This document shows, piece by piece, positions 7,210 through 15,707 of a DNA stretch of 44,461 bases (positions are counted from its first letter, which is position 1; each line of letters begins with the position of its first letter). A program made the position numbers and the translations under genes. The notes beneath the pieces are model-generated. The model saw only the letters and a list, made by a program, of their open reading frames with translations. It did no database searches and was not told the origin of the DNA. Origin of the DNA: a virus; IMG/VR virus record IMGVR_UViG_3300009154_002012, positions 1 to 44,461 of that record; one strand, written 5' to 3'.

Positions 7210-8918
7210 TAATTTTTCGTTATGTTAGGTGGAAGAATCTTCTTTCCACTGGCAATTATTTTACAGAAATAAAACTAGACAACAACATCAACACACTTGT
7301 TGTTGGTGAGAATGGTTCTGGTAAATCAACAATGCTTGATGCATTGTGTTTTGCTTTGTTTGGTAAAGCGTTTCGTAATGTCAACAAACCAAATCTACTA
7401 AATTCAATCAATGGTAAAGATTGTATTGTTGAAGTTGAATTCAATACCAATAACAAGTCATACAAGATTATTCGTGGTATCAAACCAAACAAATTTGAAA
7501 TCTATTGTGATGGTGATTTGGTAAATCAAGATGCAGCTGTAAGAGACTATCAGGAATACCTTGAGAAGTTTATTCTGAAACTGAACTACAAATCATTTAC
7601 ACAAATTGTAATTCTTGGTTCTGCATCATTTGTTCCTTTCATGCAATTGTCGGCATCAGACCGAAGAGCAATCATTGAAGACTTGTTAGACATTCAAATC
7701 TTTTCGACCATGAATGGTTTGTTGAAAGATAGATTGACTAACAACAAAGATATGATGGTGCATTATAAAAATGCAATTGAACTTACACAACAACGATATG
7801 ATTTGCAAGACAAACATATCAAAGGGCTTAAACAAAATAATGAAGACAAGGTGAATGAGTATGTTAGTGAGATACACGGGAATACAGGTGCCATACAAAC
7901 CTTACATGGAGAAATTGCTAACCTCTCCTCACAGGTCGAAACACATCAAAACATGGTCGCAGAAAAAACTTTGGTTGAGAATAAGGTCAAACAACTTACA
8001 AAACTTGAATCGCAGATTGAAAGCAATCTATCCAAATTTTGTAAGGATATCAGTTTCTTTGCACACAATGATGATTGTCCAACGTGCAGGCAAGCCATTG
8101 CCTCCGAGTTTAAAGAAACGGAGTTACAGACTCTACAATCAAAGGCGCAAGAATGTGAACACGGTCTGACACAATTAGAAGTTAAATTATTGGCAGAACA
8201 AACCAAACTGAATGAAATAACTGAAATTCAAAAACGAATTCAGTCCTTACAGATTGAGATTGCAACCAAGAACACTTCTATTGTTGAAACAAACAAATAC
8301 ATTGCTAAGTTGGAAAAATTAATTGAAGAATTAAAAACAAACAAGGCATCAACAGAGATAGAAGAATTAGAATTAAAGACATTAAATGATACGTTAACTG
8401 AGTTAAAAGGTAATTTAAGAACTCTTATTGATGAAAAGACATACTATGAGATAGCATCTGGTCTGTTAAAAGATACTGGTATAAAAACAAAAATTATCAA
8501 ACAGTATCTGCCAATCATCAACAAGTTGGTGAATAAGTATCTTGCATCATTAGATTTCTTTGTGAACTTTAATCTTGATGAATCTTTCAAAGAAACAATC
8601 AAGTCAAGGCATCGTGATGATTTCACCTATAACAATTTTAGTGAAGGTGAAAAACAACGAATTGATATGGCTTTGATGTTGACATGGCGTGCAGTTGCCA
8701 AGTTGAAGAATTCATCTAACACTAATTTGTTGATACTTGATGAAGTGTTTGATTCAAGTTTAGATACAAATGGTACTGAAGAACTGATGAAGATTCTTCA
8801 TATGCTTGAAGGTGTGAACCTGTTTGTTATCTCTCACAAAGGAGATATTTTACAGGATAAATTTAGTAACGTGATTCGATTTGAGAAAGTAAATAACTTT
8901 AGTAGGATAATGAAATGA
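7206..8918 (+). CDS. 46: Recombination endonuclease subunit gp46 (Rad50/SbcC-like)
   Basis: This is the ATPase partner of gp47, an SMC-like protein whose coiled-coil arms tether DNA ends. The Walker A is GENGSGKS (34-41). Long coiled coils flank a zinc hook C291-P-T-C294. The ABC signature is NFSEGEKQRID and Walker B is LLILDEVFDSSLD in the C-terminal part. Its 570 residues match T4 gp46 (560). It overlaps gp47 at the start and the peptide deformylase gene at the end, both by ATGA. Confidence 0.96.
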   Translation: MIIFRYVRWKNLLSTGNYFTEIKLDNNINTLVVGENGSGKSTMLDALCFALFGKAFRNVNKPNLLNSINGKDCIVEVEFNTNNKSYKIIRGIKPNKFEIYCDGDLVNQDAAVRDYQEYLEKFILKLNYKSFTQIVILGSASFVPFMQLSASDRRAIIEDLLDIQIFSTMNGLLKDRLTNNKDMMVHYKNAIELTQQRYDLQDKHIKGLKQNNEDKVNEYVSEIHGNTGAIQTLHGEIANLSSQVETHQNMVAEKTLVENKVKQLTKLESQIESNLSKFCKDISFFAHNDDCPTCRQAIASEFKETELQTLQSKAQECEHGLTQLEVKLLAEQTKLNEITEIQKRIQSLQIEIATKNTSIVETNKYIAKLEKLIEELKTNKASTEIEELELKTLNDTLTELKGNLRTLIDEKTYYEIASGLLKDTGIKTKIIKQYLPIINKLVNKYLASLDFFVNFNLDESFKETIKSRHRDDFTYNNFSEGEKQRIDMALMLTWRAVAKLKNSSNTNLLILDEVFDSSLDTNGTEELMKILHMLEGVNLFVISHKGDILQDKFSNVIRFEKVNNFSRIMK

Positions 8919-9493
8919 GTGATATATTAAAAATTGATACCGCAGTAGCTTCTGGAATCAAAAAGGTAGAAGAAAAAATAAATCCTTTACCTGTCTTTGA
9001 TGACAACAATGCTTTATTGTCTGTTGCAGTACCTGAATACACAGGTACTTTGCCAAGTGCTGCGATGACCACTTTAACTAAACGGTTGAAGATGACTATG
9101 AGACTATACAGTGGATTAGGTCTTGCTGCAAATCAATGTGGTATAAAAGAACGTGTGTTTGTTATTGGTACAGAACAGTTTCAAATGGCATGTATCAATC
9201 CAAAAGTACTTGCAGTATCAGAAGACCTTGTAGAAGATACCGAGGGTTGTCTTTCGTTCCCTGCTTTCTTTTTAAACTTTCCTCGTCCCAAATGGATTGA
9301 AGTAGAGTATGTAAATGAACAAGGTGAAACAATTCAAACACATTTAGATGGCTTGACTGCAAGATGTTTTCTACATGAACTCGACCATTTGAATGGTGTT
9401 AAGTTTACCAAGTATGTTGGTGCGGCATCTATTCTACAGGCAAAAAGAAAACAAGAAAAAATGATTAAGAAAATCGTTCGGAGAAAGAAATGA
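8915..9493 (+). CDS. def: Peptide deformylase
   Basis: This enzyme removes the formyl group from N-terminal methionine of new bacterial or phage proteins at the ribosome. All three metal-site motifs are intact: GLGLAANQ (67-74), E110-G-C112-L-S, and H154-E-L-D-H158; Cys112 and the two histidines bind the metal. An N-terminal extension of about 30 residues precedes the conserved domain. Aquatic phages often carry this gene. It overlaps gp46 upstream and the acetyltransferase gene downstream by four bases each. Confidence 0.95.
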   Translation: MSDILKIDTAVASGIKKVEEKINPLPVFDDNNALLSVAVPEYTGTLPSAAMTTLTKRLKMTMRLYSGLGLAANQCGIKERVFVIGTEQFQMACINPKVLAVSEDLVEDTEGCLSFPAFFLNFPRPKWIEVEYVNEQGETIQTHLDGLTARCFLHELDHLNGVKFTKYVGAASILQAKRKQEKMIKKIVRRKK

Positions 9494-9921
9494 ATCTTGC
9501 CACATTAGATGACTTGTCTGTGATAGAATCTATTTTTGCACCGTATAGAAAGGAATATTTTCCTCATATACGGCAAGATTACCTGAAAAGAAAAATCGAA
9601 GCAAAGAATGTTATTCTGCAAGATGGTGTGGTGATTGTTTTTGGTGTGTATAAACGAAAACAGAAAATTGGTAAATTAGAATCACAAAAAGGTGATGCAC
9701 ACATTGGCCAGATTGTCACACTACAACAAGGTTCAGGCAATGCAAGAAAAGTATTGAATGAATTCTTTTCAATGCACAAAGTTGTTTGGTTGACTGTCAG
9801 AGAAGCGAATACACGGGCAAGAGCATTTTATGAAAAAAATGGAATGAAGAATGTCGGTGATATCAGTTGGTCTGGTGGTAGTATTCCTGGTGTTGTATAT
9901 AAATTTGAAAACAAAGAATGA
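9490..9921 (+). CDS. GNAT-family N-acetyltransferase
   Basis: This protein transfers acetyl from acetyl-CoA to an unknown amine. The fold is recognisable from the beta4-alpha3 acetyl-CoA loop QQGSGNARKVLNEFF (about residues 77-91) and the GNAT C-terminal motif VREANTRARAFYEKNGM, in which A-x-x-F-Y-x-x-x-G-M contacts the cofactor. The 143 residues are one minimal GNAT domain. Its four-base overlaps with peptide deformylase and the methyltransferase suggest co-translation. Protein N-terminal or side-chain acetylation is possible, but the substrate cannot be read from sequence. Confidence 0.82.
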   Translation: MNLATLDDLSVIESIFAPYRKEYFPHIRQDYLKRKIEAKNVILQDGVVIVFGVYKRKQKIGKLESQKGDAHIGQIVTLQQGSGNARKVLNEFFSMHKVVWLTVREANTRARAFYEKNGMKNVGDISWSGGSIPGVVYKFENKE

Positions 9922-11495
9922 AATATTTTTACGAAAAAAATAGAGAACTGCTTGAATCAGATGTGAACAAGAAGTTTGAGGACATCCTTGCAATGAGTAA
10001 GGATGAGTTTCGTGCTTGGGCTATTGATTTGAGAAAAACAGTTGTCTATTTGTGGGATGAAAAAGGTCAACCTCCAAGAGTTGGGTATGATGAACAAGAA
10101 ATCATAGACCAGTTTAATGAGATGACTTCTTTTCCTGTCCACAAGTTTCTCGTTAAAGATGAACTCACTGGCGAAGAAGATGTTATTCGGAACACAAGTG
10201 TAATTGGTAATGCAGTCAATCAATGGTTTCCTACCATGATGAAGACTCGTATCAACTACACAGCAGATGTGAACAGTGGCAAATCAATTTACGATTACTT
10301 TGCCAAAGAAGAACTGTTAGATACATTCATTACGTATGCATCACGGCACTTCAAAAGAGATTCGTTCTATCATTATTCTGCACCAATTAAATTGAATCAG
10401 GTGATTGAGATTGGTTCTTTGACTTTCCGTGCAACATCAACCAATGAATTTCTGCAATGGTTTGAAACAAAGGCTCGTGCATATGGTACGCATGACTACT
10501 GGATTGAACCTAATGCAGGTGATAAAGAGTACACTGGTTACAATGAAGAATTGAAAGACCAGACATATCTGCGAATCACAAAAGATGAATTGCTTGCATT
10601 AGATTTTATTCCTGCAAACTGTACAACGAATGTTGAGCATAAAGATGCACAGTTGTTCCGTATTCGTTTGTATGAAAAAGGACAGAAACTATTTCCTGTT
10701 GGTCTAAAAGCATTCCGTATTTCATTCTGTCAGTATGCAGTTAACTTCCCACCATTGACTGCAAAGTTTTTGTATGAGAGATACACTGACCATATCAAAA
10801 CACAAGAACAAATTAATTTGTATGACCCATCATCAGGATGGGGTGGTAGATTGTTGGGTGCATTATCTGTTGATGATGAAAGAAACATTCATTACATTGG
10901 TACGGATCCAAACAAAGACCACAGTACAGAAAATGGCCGAACAAAGTACCATGAGTTTGCCGACTTCTTTAATACAAAGACATATCGTGCAACAGGATTA
11001 TATCCAAAGACACACACATACGAAATCTTCCAACATGGTTCGGAAGAGATTCATAAAGACCCTGAGTTTAAAAAATACAAAGGTAAGTTGGATATGATTT
11101 TTACATCACCACCTTATTTTGCAAAAGAAGCTTACTCAGAAGATGCTGAACAATCATACAAGAAGTTTTCTCAATATGATTTGTGGCGTGATGGGTTTCT
11201 ACGTCAAACGCTTGAGACATGTGTTGAGTATTTGAACCACGACCGATATCTTTTGTGGAATATTGCTGATGCAGTTTTTGGTGGTGAGATGTTGCCACTT
11301 GAACAAGATTCGATTGATATACTTACCTCTAAAGGTATGATATATAAAGGCAAGATAAAAATGGCACTTGCACAGATGCCAGGCGGTAACAGAATTGATA
11401 CTGAGACTGGTCTGCCTAAGGCGAAAAACTTTTGTAAGATAAACGACAAAATGTGGCTCAAATATGAACCCATTTTTGTGTTTTATAAACCTTAA
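9918..11495 (+). CDS. DNA modification methyltransferase with SPPY motif (paralogue of 31303-32574)
   Basis: This is an SAM-dependent amino-methyltransferase, probably acting on adenine N6 or cytosine N4 in DNA. A region of about 300 residues with no motif I recognise precedes the catalytic part. Motif I is DPSSGWGGRLLGAL followed by GTDPN; motif IV is TSPPYF; the order motif I then IV is that of gamma-type or alpha-type enzymes. S-P-P-Y is commonest in N4-cytosine enzymes, but the base cannot be decided by eye. A second gene at 31303 has the same core. No cognate nuclease is adjacent. It may protect phage DNA from host restriction. Confidence 0.8.
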   Translation: MKYFYEKNRELLESDVNKKFEDILAMSKDEFRAWAIDLRKTVVYLWDEKGQPPRVGYDEQEIIDQFNEMTSFPVHKFLVKDELTGEEDVIRNTSVIGNAVNQWFPTMMKTRINYTADVNSGKSIYDYFAKEELLDTFITYASRHFKRDSFYHYSAPIKLNQVIEIGSLTFRATSTNEFLQWFETKARAYGTHDYWIEPNAGDKEYTGYNEELKDQTYLRITKDELLALDFIPANCTTNVEHKDAQLFRIRLYEKGQKLFPVGLKAFRISFCQYAVNFPPLTAKFLYERYTDHIKTQEQINLYDPSSGWGGRLLGALSVDDERNIHYIGTDPNKDHSTENGRTKYHEFADFFNTKTYRATGLYPKTHTYEIFQHGSEEIHKDPEFKKYKGKLDMIFTSPPYFAKEAYSEDAEQSYKKFSQYDLWRDGFLRQTLETCVEYLNHDRYLLWNIADAVFGGEMLPLEQDSIDILTSKGMIYKGKIKMALAQMPGGNRIDTETGLPKAKNFCKINDKMWLKYEPIFVFYKP

Positions 11496-11508
11496 AACAA
11501 AAGTATTA

Positions 11509-11560
11509 CTGTTGCTTTCATGCAACAGGGGCTTGACTTCCTCATTGGTTCTGTTACAAT
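11509..11560 (+). promoter_or_regulatory. Hairpin and sigma70-like promoter of the zincin/VWA gene
   Basis: A 7-bp hairpin CTGTTGC (11509-11515)/GCAACAG (11522-11528) is followed by GGGGCTTGACT. The -35 is TTGACT (11533-11538) and the -10 TACAAT (11555-11560), with a 16-bp spacer. Almost the same arrangement stands before the partner ATPase gene (13971-14025). A near-late box TATAAATC lies just downstream (11566-11573). Confidence 0.68.
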
Positions 11561-11588
11561 AGTCTTATAAATCGAGATAGGAAAATCA

Positions 11589-13970
11589 ATGAGTTTTACA
11601 GTTGAACAAAAAAATCTCTTGACCAAATTAATGGCAAGTGAGAATCTTACAGTCGAACACCAAAAAATCCACACGGCTAAATTCGATCCTATAAATCGTG
11701 TTTTATATCTTCCTATCTGGCAAGATATGAGTGGTTTCATGTACGACCATTTAGGCGGTCATGAAGTAGGTCATGCATTGTATACACCTGCGGATGGTTG
11801 GCATGATGCCGCTGTTGACAAAACAAAAAATAAAAACTACAAATCTTTCCTGAATGTTGTGGAAGATGCTCGCATTGAGAAAAAAGTAACCCGTAAATTT
11901 CCTGGTCTGAAAACTTCCTTTAAAAAAGGTTTTCAAGAATTGCTTGACCGTGACTTTTTCGGTATCAAATATAAAGATGTTAACAAATTGGCTTTCATTG
12001 AACGCCTGAATCTTTATACAAAATCACAATACACTGCTGATTATATTAAATTCACCACACAAGAAATGGTCTATGTTACTAAGGTACAAAACCTTGAAAC
12101 ATGGGATGATGTTCTTGCCTTGACTGGTGAAATTTACGATTATTCAAAAGATGAACAATTCGACATGCACATGGAACAACAAATGCGTGATTTTGAAATG
12201 TTCAATTCTGATGATGATACCGATACTGATTCTAATTCCGATTCTGATTATGAATACTCTGAGGAAGAAGATGAAACTGGTGAGCCACAAGATAGTGACG
12301 ACTCTGAAAAATCCGATGAAAAATCAGAAAAACAAACAGAAGAATCTGGTGATGTTGATGCTGACTCAGACGATACAGAAGAAGAAGAAGATACGGAAGA
12401 AACCGAATCAGAAACAATCAATGAGCTTGACCGATACAAAGAATCGGTAGAATCACAACGTGACCAATTTACACCTGAATGTAGTACTGACGACTCTTAT
12501 CGCCAGAATGAAAATTCATTGCTTGATGCAAAATGCAAACCATACCTTTATGTGGATGTGCCTACTGTAAATGCTAAGAATGTATTTACAAGTGCTAAAC
12601 GTGTACATGAATTGTTGACTATAGGTTTCGATGAACAAATTGAAGGTGGTTATTTTGATAACGCATATGTTCAAGGATTAGTGAACGATTTCAAGAATAA
12701 GAATGACCGTTACATTGGTCTGCTTGCTAAAGAGTTTGAAATGCGTAAGGCTGCCAAGGCGTTTAGTAAATCTAAATTGTCTGACACTGGTGACATTGAT
12801 ATCAACAAATTGTCCAATTATAAATTTGATGATAACATTTTCCGCAAAGTGATGATGATACCAAAAGGCAAGTCACACGGTCTTGTATTGTTGCTTGATT
12901 GTTCTGGTTCTATGTCTGAAAATATGGAAGGTTCAATTGAACAGATTCTGGTTCTTTCCCTGTTCTGTCGCAAAGTGAATATTCCTTTCCGTGTGTTTGG
13001 TTTCACTGATTGTATTTCAACATACAATTTTGACCGTAATCTTGACCTAGATGCTTATAATGAAGACATTTCATTCTCTAATAATCCTGGTGAATTAGGT
13101 TTTTCTAATGTTCAATTACGTGAGTACTTGAATTCTAAAATGTCAAATACCGAATTCACTAAGTGTTTGCGAAACATGATTTTGTTGAAACAATCCTACA
13201 GTGTTATAAGATATCAAAATCGTGTTAGACGCCCTGCTAGTGAGAATCTTTCTAACACACCTTTGGTTCAGGCTGTATTTGCAATCGGTTCAATTATGGA
13301 TAACTTCCGTAAATCTAACAATGTTGATTTGACCAGTTTGATTATTGTACATGATGGTGATGCTGATACTGCTTCTTCCCATTATGTTGAAGTTGACCAC
13401 AAAGACCATAACGGTAAAATGATTAAAAAAGTTTGGTCATATAGTTTTGATTTGCGGACTTACAATGTTATTGTGCGTGACCGTAAAAACAAATTTCAAT
13501 ATGTAATGAAACAAAATCCAGAAAAGAGTTATTCTCATTATACCAATGAGGAATTGTTACGTGCTGCATTAGAATGGGTTCGTGTTGTTGGAAAATCCAA
13601 AGTGTTTGGATTCTTCATTCTCGGTTCACGGTACTCTGTGTCAAAAAATTCAATTCGTAATCGTTACTTTTTTGATGATGGTAAATCTCTTGCTGATTTG
13701 AGAAAAGAAAATGCGTTTGGTTATTTTGATACAGAAAAAAATCTGTTGAAGAAATTCAAAGCCGATAAATTCCTAATTTCAAATACTGTAGGCTACAATT
13801 CATTCTATTTGATTTCTGGTGGTTCTGATTTGCAAACCGAAGAAGAACAACTTGAAATTACTGGTACAGTTACCTCAAATAAATTGAAAAATGCTTTTAT
13901 GAAAATGACAAAAAAGAAACAAGTGAATCGGGTACTAGTATCCAAATTCATTCAAGGAATGGCAGTTTGA
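11589..13970 (+). CDS. Zincin-like HEXXH plus VWA-domain protein (CobT-like), partner of MoxR ATPase
   Basis: This large protein (793 residues) combines an N-terminal metalloprotease-like motif H58-E-V-G-H62 (inside GGHEVGHALYTPADGW) with a C-terminal von Willebrand A domain carrying a MIDAS D437-C-S439-G-S441 and later D-G-D-A-D. Between them, residues about 205-285 are a run of Asp, Glu and Ser. This arrangement resembles CobT-like VWA proteins that work with a MoxR/CobS AAA+ ATPase, and such an ATPase is the next gene. Cobalt chelation is unlikely without other cobalamin genes; remodelling or cleavage of a protein complex is more plausible, but the target is unknown. The start is supported by AGGA at 11579-11582. 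Confidence 0.8.
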   Translation: MSFTVEQKNLLTKLMASENLTVEHQKIHTAKFDPINRVLYLPIWQDMSGFMYDHLGGHEVGHALYTPADGWHDAAVDKTKNKNYKSFLNVVEDARIEKKVTRKFPGLKTSFKKGFQELLDRDFFGIKYKDVNKLAFIERLNLYTKSQYTADYIKFTTQEMVYVTKVQNLETWDDVLALTGEIYDYSKDEQFDMHMEQQMRDFEMFNSDDDTDTDSNSDSDYEYSEEEDETGEPQDSDDSEKSDEKSEKQTEESGDVDADSDDTEEEEDTEETESETINELDRYKESVESQRDQFTPECSTDDSYRQNENSLLDAKCKPYLYVDVPTVNAKNVFTSAKRVHELLTIGFDEQIEGGYFDNAYVQGLVNDFKNKNDRYIGLLAKEFEMRKAAKAFSKSKLSDTGDIDINKLSNYKFDDNIFRKVMMIPKGKSHGLVLLLDCSGSMSENMEGSIEQILVLSLFCRKVNIPFRVFGFTDCISTYNFDRNLDLDAYNEDISFSNNPGELGFSNVQLREYLNSKMSNTEFTKCLRNMILLKQSYSVIRYQNRVRRPASENLSNTPLVQAVFAIGSIMDNFRKSNNVDLTSLIIVHDGDADTASSHYVEVDHKDHNGKMIKKVWSYSFDLRTYNVIVRDRKNKFQYVMKQNPEKSYSHYTNEELLRAALEWVRVVGKSKVFGFFILGSRYSVSKNSIRNRYFFDDGKSLADLRKENAFGYFDTEKNLLKKFKADKFLISNTVGYNSFYLISGGSDLQTEEEQLEITGTVTSNKLKNAFMKMTKKKQVNRVLVSKFIQGMAV

Positions 13971-14025
13971 CCTGTTGTTTCTACGCAACACAGGGGCTTG
14001 ACAAATCTGCCCACTGTGTTATACT
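13971..14025 (+). promoter_or_regulatory. Hairpin and sigma70-like promoter of the MoxR gene
   Basis: Inverted repeat TGTTG (13973-13977)/CAACA (13986-13990) precedes GGGGCTTGACA. The -35 is TTGACA (13998-14003) and the -10 TATACT (14020-14025), spacer 16 bp. The whole element repeats that of the upstream partner gene, so the two are probably co-regulated. Confidence 0.72.
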
Positions 14026-14057
14026 ATGTGTATCTTGTGAATTAAAAGGAATTTGTA

Positions 14058-15227
14058 ATGACTAATCGTGTTGAGCTTCGTGATGAATTTTTAAGTCGCC
14101 TAACTAAATTGGGTAAACCAATTGTTACTCGCAACGAAGTTAAAGAAATTTGTAAATCAGTGGGTATTACTGCTCAGTGGTTTGTTAACAATCCAGAAAA
14201 TCGTATCGGTCGTGGTCAATACAAAGTCCCTTCCACTCCCGCAATTGCAATGACAGCTCAAGTTTTACCTATGACTAAACAAGTAGAAAAATCTGAGAAC
14301 CGTATTCAGAATGTTCAAACAGATTTGGACTCTACTGATTTGGTTCCTAAATCATATAAAAATTATGTGCCGTTCGGCAACTTTGAAGATGTGCTTTCGA
14401 TTGTAAATGCACAACGATTCTTTCCTGTTTTCATTACTGGTCATTCTGGTAACGGTAAAACAATGTCGATTGAACAGGCTTGTGCCAAGTCTAAACGTAA
14501 ATTTGTTTGCGTATCAATGACACCTGAAACCGATGAAAGTGATTTACTCGGTAACTATGTTTTGATTAATGGTAATATGGAATGGCGTGACGGTCCAGTT
14601 ACAACTGCTGCTCGCCAGGGTGCTGTTTTGTGTATTGATGAAATTGATTATGGTGCTCAAAACCTTTCCTCTTTGCAACGTGTACTTGAAGGTAAACCTT
14701 TCATGTTGAAAAAGAAAGGTGAGATGATTGTACCTGCCGCAGGATTTACTGTATTCGCTACTGCAAATACAAAAGGTAAAGGTTCTGATGATGGTCGTTA
14801 TATGTTCACCAACGTATTGAATGAGGCTTTCTTAGAACGATTCCGTACAACAATGGAACAAGAATTCCCTCCAGTCAAAGTTGAACGGAAGATTATCGAA
14901 AAAGAATTGACCTCTGTTGGTCGTGCTGACACTGATTTCGCTGAGAAACTTGTTACATGGGCTGATGTTATTCGTAAAACATTCGCTGACGGCGGTTGTG
15001 ATGAAGTGATTTCTACTCGCCGTTTGGTACACATTGTTGAAACATATGGTATCTTTGGTGATAAGATGAAGTCCATCGGTTTGTGTTTGAACCGTTTTGA
15101 TGCTGACACTAAGGCATCATTCCTTGACCTGTATACCAAAGTCGATGCAGGTGCAAATACCGAAGTGATTCTTGCCACTACAATGACAGAAGAACCTGAA
15201 ATTAATGAGGATGATATCCCATTTTAA
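14058..15227 (+). CDS. cobS: AAA+ ATPase of the MoxR/CobS type
   Basis: This is a ring-forming ATPase of the helix-2-insert clade that usually works with a VWA protein as a co-chaperone or chelatase-like machine. The Walker A is GHSGNGKT (128-135), Walker B is VLCIDEID (D194, E195), and the arginine-finger region reads NEAFLERFRT. A 90-residue N-terminal region with a helix-turn-helix look precedes the AAA+ domain. Phage versions are often labelled cobalamin biosynthesis CobS, but this neighbour is a zincin/VWA protein and no other cobalamin gene is seen, so I read it as a MoxR-type remodelling pair. AAAGGA before the ATG supports the start. Confidence 0.85.
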   Translation: MTNRVELRDEFLSRLTKLGKPIVTRNEVKEICKSVGITAQWFVNNPENRIGRGQYKVPSTPAIAMTAQVLPMTKQVEKSENRIQNVQTDLDSTDLVPKSYKNYVPFGNFEDVLSIVNAQRFFPVFITGHSGNGKTMSIEQACAKSKRKFVCVSMTPETDESDLLGNYVLINGNMEWRDGPVTTAARQGAVLCIDEIDYGAQNLSSLQRVLEGKPFMLKKKGEMIVPAAGFTVFATANTKGKGSDDGRYMFTNVLNEAFLERFRTTMEQEFPPVKVERKIIEKELTSVGRADTDFAEKLVTWADVIRKTFADGGCDEVISTRRLVHIVETYGIFGDKMKSIGLCLNRFDADTKASFLDLYTKVDAGANTEVILATTMTEEPEINEDDIPF

Positions 15228-15234
15228 TTAGGGC

Positions 15235-15282
15235 AATAGTGCGTTCTTTACCTTAAAAAGTATTGACGCACTATTTTTTTTA
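15235..15282 (+). terminator. Terminator after the MoxR gene, overlapping the next promoter
   Basis: A perfect 10-bp stem AATAGTGCGT (15235-15244) pairs with ACGCACTATT (15266-15275), followed by a T-run to 15281. The loop is long (21 bases) and includes the first half of the next promoter's -35 box. Confidence 0.8.
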
Positions 15283-15291
15283 TGTTATACT
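15263..15291 (+). promoter_or_regulatory. Sigma70-like extended -10 promoter of the small DNA-binding protein
   Basis: TTGACG (15263-15268), a 17-bp spacer and TATACT (15286-15291) with TGT before the -10 form a strong promoter. The -35 lies in the loop and 3' arm of the upstream terminator. Confidence 0.78.
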
Positions 15292-15299
15292 TACACATC

Positions 15300-15336
15300 A
15301 TTTGAGGGATTGAGTCGCCTCTCAAATAATTTTTTT
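15300..15336 (+). terminator. Leader terminator or attenuator
   Basis: ATTTGAG (15300-15306) pairs with CTCAAAT (15321-15327), extended inward by GG/CC with one bulged T, and is followed by T7 (15330-15336). It lies right at the predicted transcription start of the next gene, so most transcripts would end within about 40 bases unless it is bypassed. Confidence 0.68.
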
Positions 15337-15364
15337 AGCGATTCGTTTTTATCATGGAGTCTAT

Positions 15365-15637
15365 ATGACAACAAAATCTAAAGTCCTTGCCTATCTTTCT
15401 AAAGAAGGTTCTTACAACACTTTGACCGCAAACAAAATGCAGTCAGTTTTCGGTGTTGCAAACCCATCCGCAACCATCAATGAGTTGCGTAATGAAGGTA
15501 ATGCAATCTACTTGAACAGCCGTATCAATACAAGCGGAGAGAAAGTTTCTTTCTACCGTTTGGGCACACCAACTAAGCGCATGGTCGCTGCAGGCATTGC
15601 TGCAATCCGTTCACAAGGTGAACGTGCTTTTGCCTAA
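15365..15637 (+). CDS. Small helix-turn-helix-like protein, possible regulator
   Basis: This 90-residue basic protein has the layout of a small winged helix: SKVLAYLSKEGSYNTLTANKMQSVFGV, then PSATINELRNEG (recognition-helix-like) and IYLNSRINTSGEKVSFYRLG (wing-like hairpin). I do not recognise a named family. The gene is a single unit with its own promoter, leader terminator and downstream terminator, the pattern of a tightly controlled and probably abundant DNA-binding protein. GGAG (15356-15359) gives a good ribosome binding site. Self-regulation is inference. Confidence 0.65.
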   Translation: MTTKSKVLAYLSKEGSYNTLTANKMQSVFGVANPSATINELRNEGNAIYLNSRINTSGEKVSFYRLGTPTKRMVAAGIAAIRSQGERAFA

Positions 15638-15657
15638 AATTTCTTAGGAAAAGCCTC

Positions 15658-15692
15658 AAAGAAGCGATATATAATAGTATCGCTTCTTTTTT
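15658..15692 (+). terminator. Rho-independent terminator
   Basis: AAAGAAGCGATA (15658-15669) pairs perfectly with TATCGCTTCTTT (15678-15689), loop of 8, followed by more Ts. It closes the small helix-turn-helix unit. Confidence 0.92.
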
Positions 15693-15707
15693 TATTATAA
15701 GGTTATT

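Noticed and set aside
11566-11573. TATAAATC as a late promoter for the VWA gene
   Set aside because: One mismatch at the last base and a good sigma70-like promoter directly upstream; noted but not called.
12217-12430. Frames rich in Ile/Leu or Ser overlapping the acidic part of the VWA gene
   Set aside because: They are shadows of the low-complexity GAT/GAA/TCT codons; the acidic linker is expected in the main frame.
14798-15178. 126-residue minus-strand frame
   Set aside because: It lies wholly opposite the MoxR ATPase motifs, with no ribosome binding site; all other minus-strand frames are similar shadows.
11589-15227. Cobalamin biosynthesis CobT/CobS as the function
   Set aside because: No other cobalamin gene is present, and the HEVGH motif with VWA fits a protein-directed machine better.
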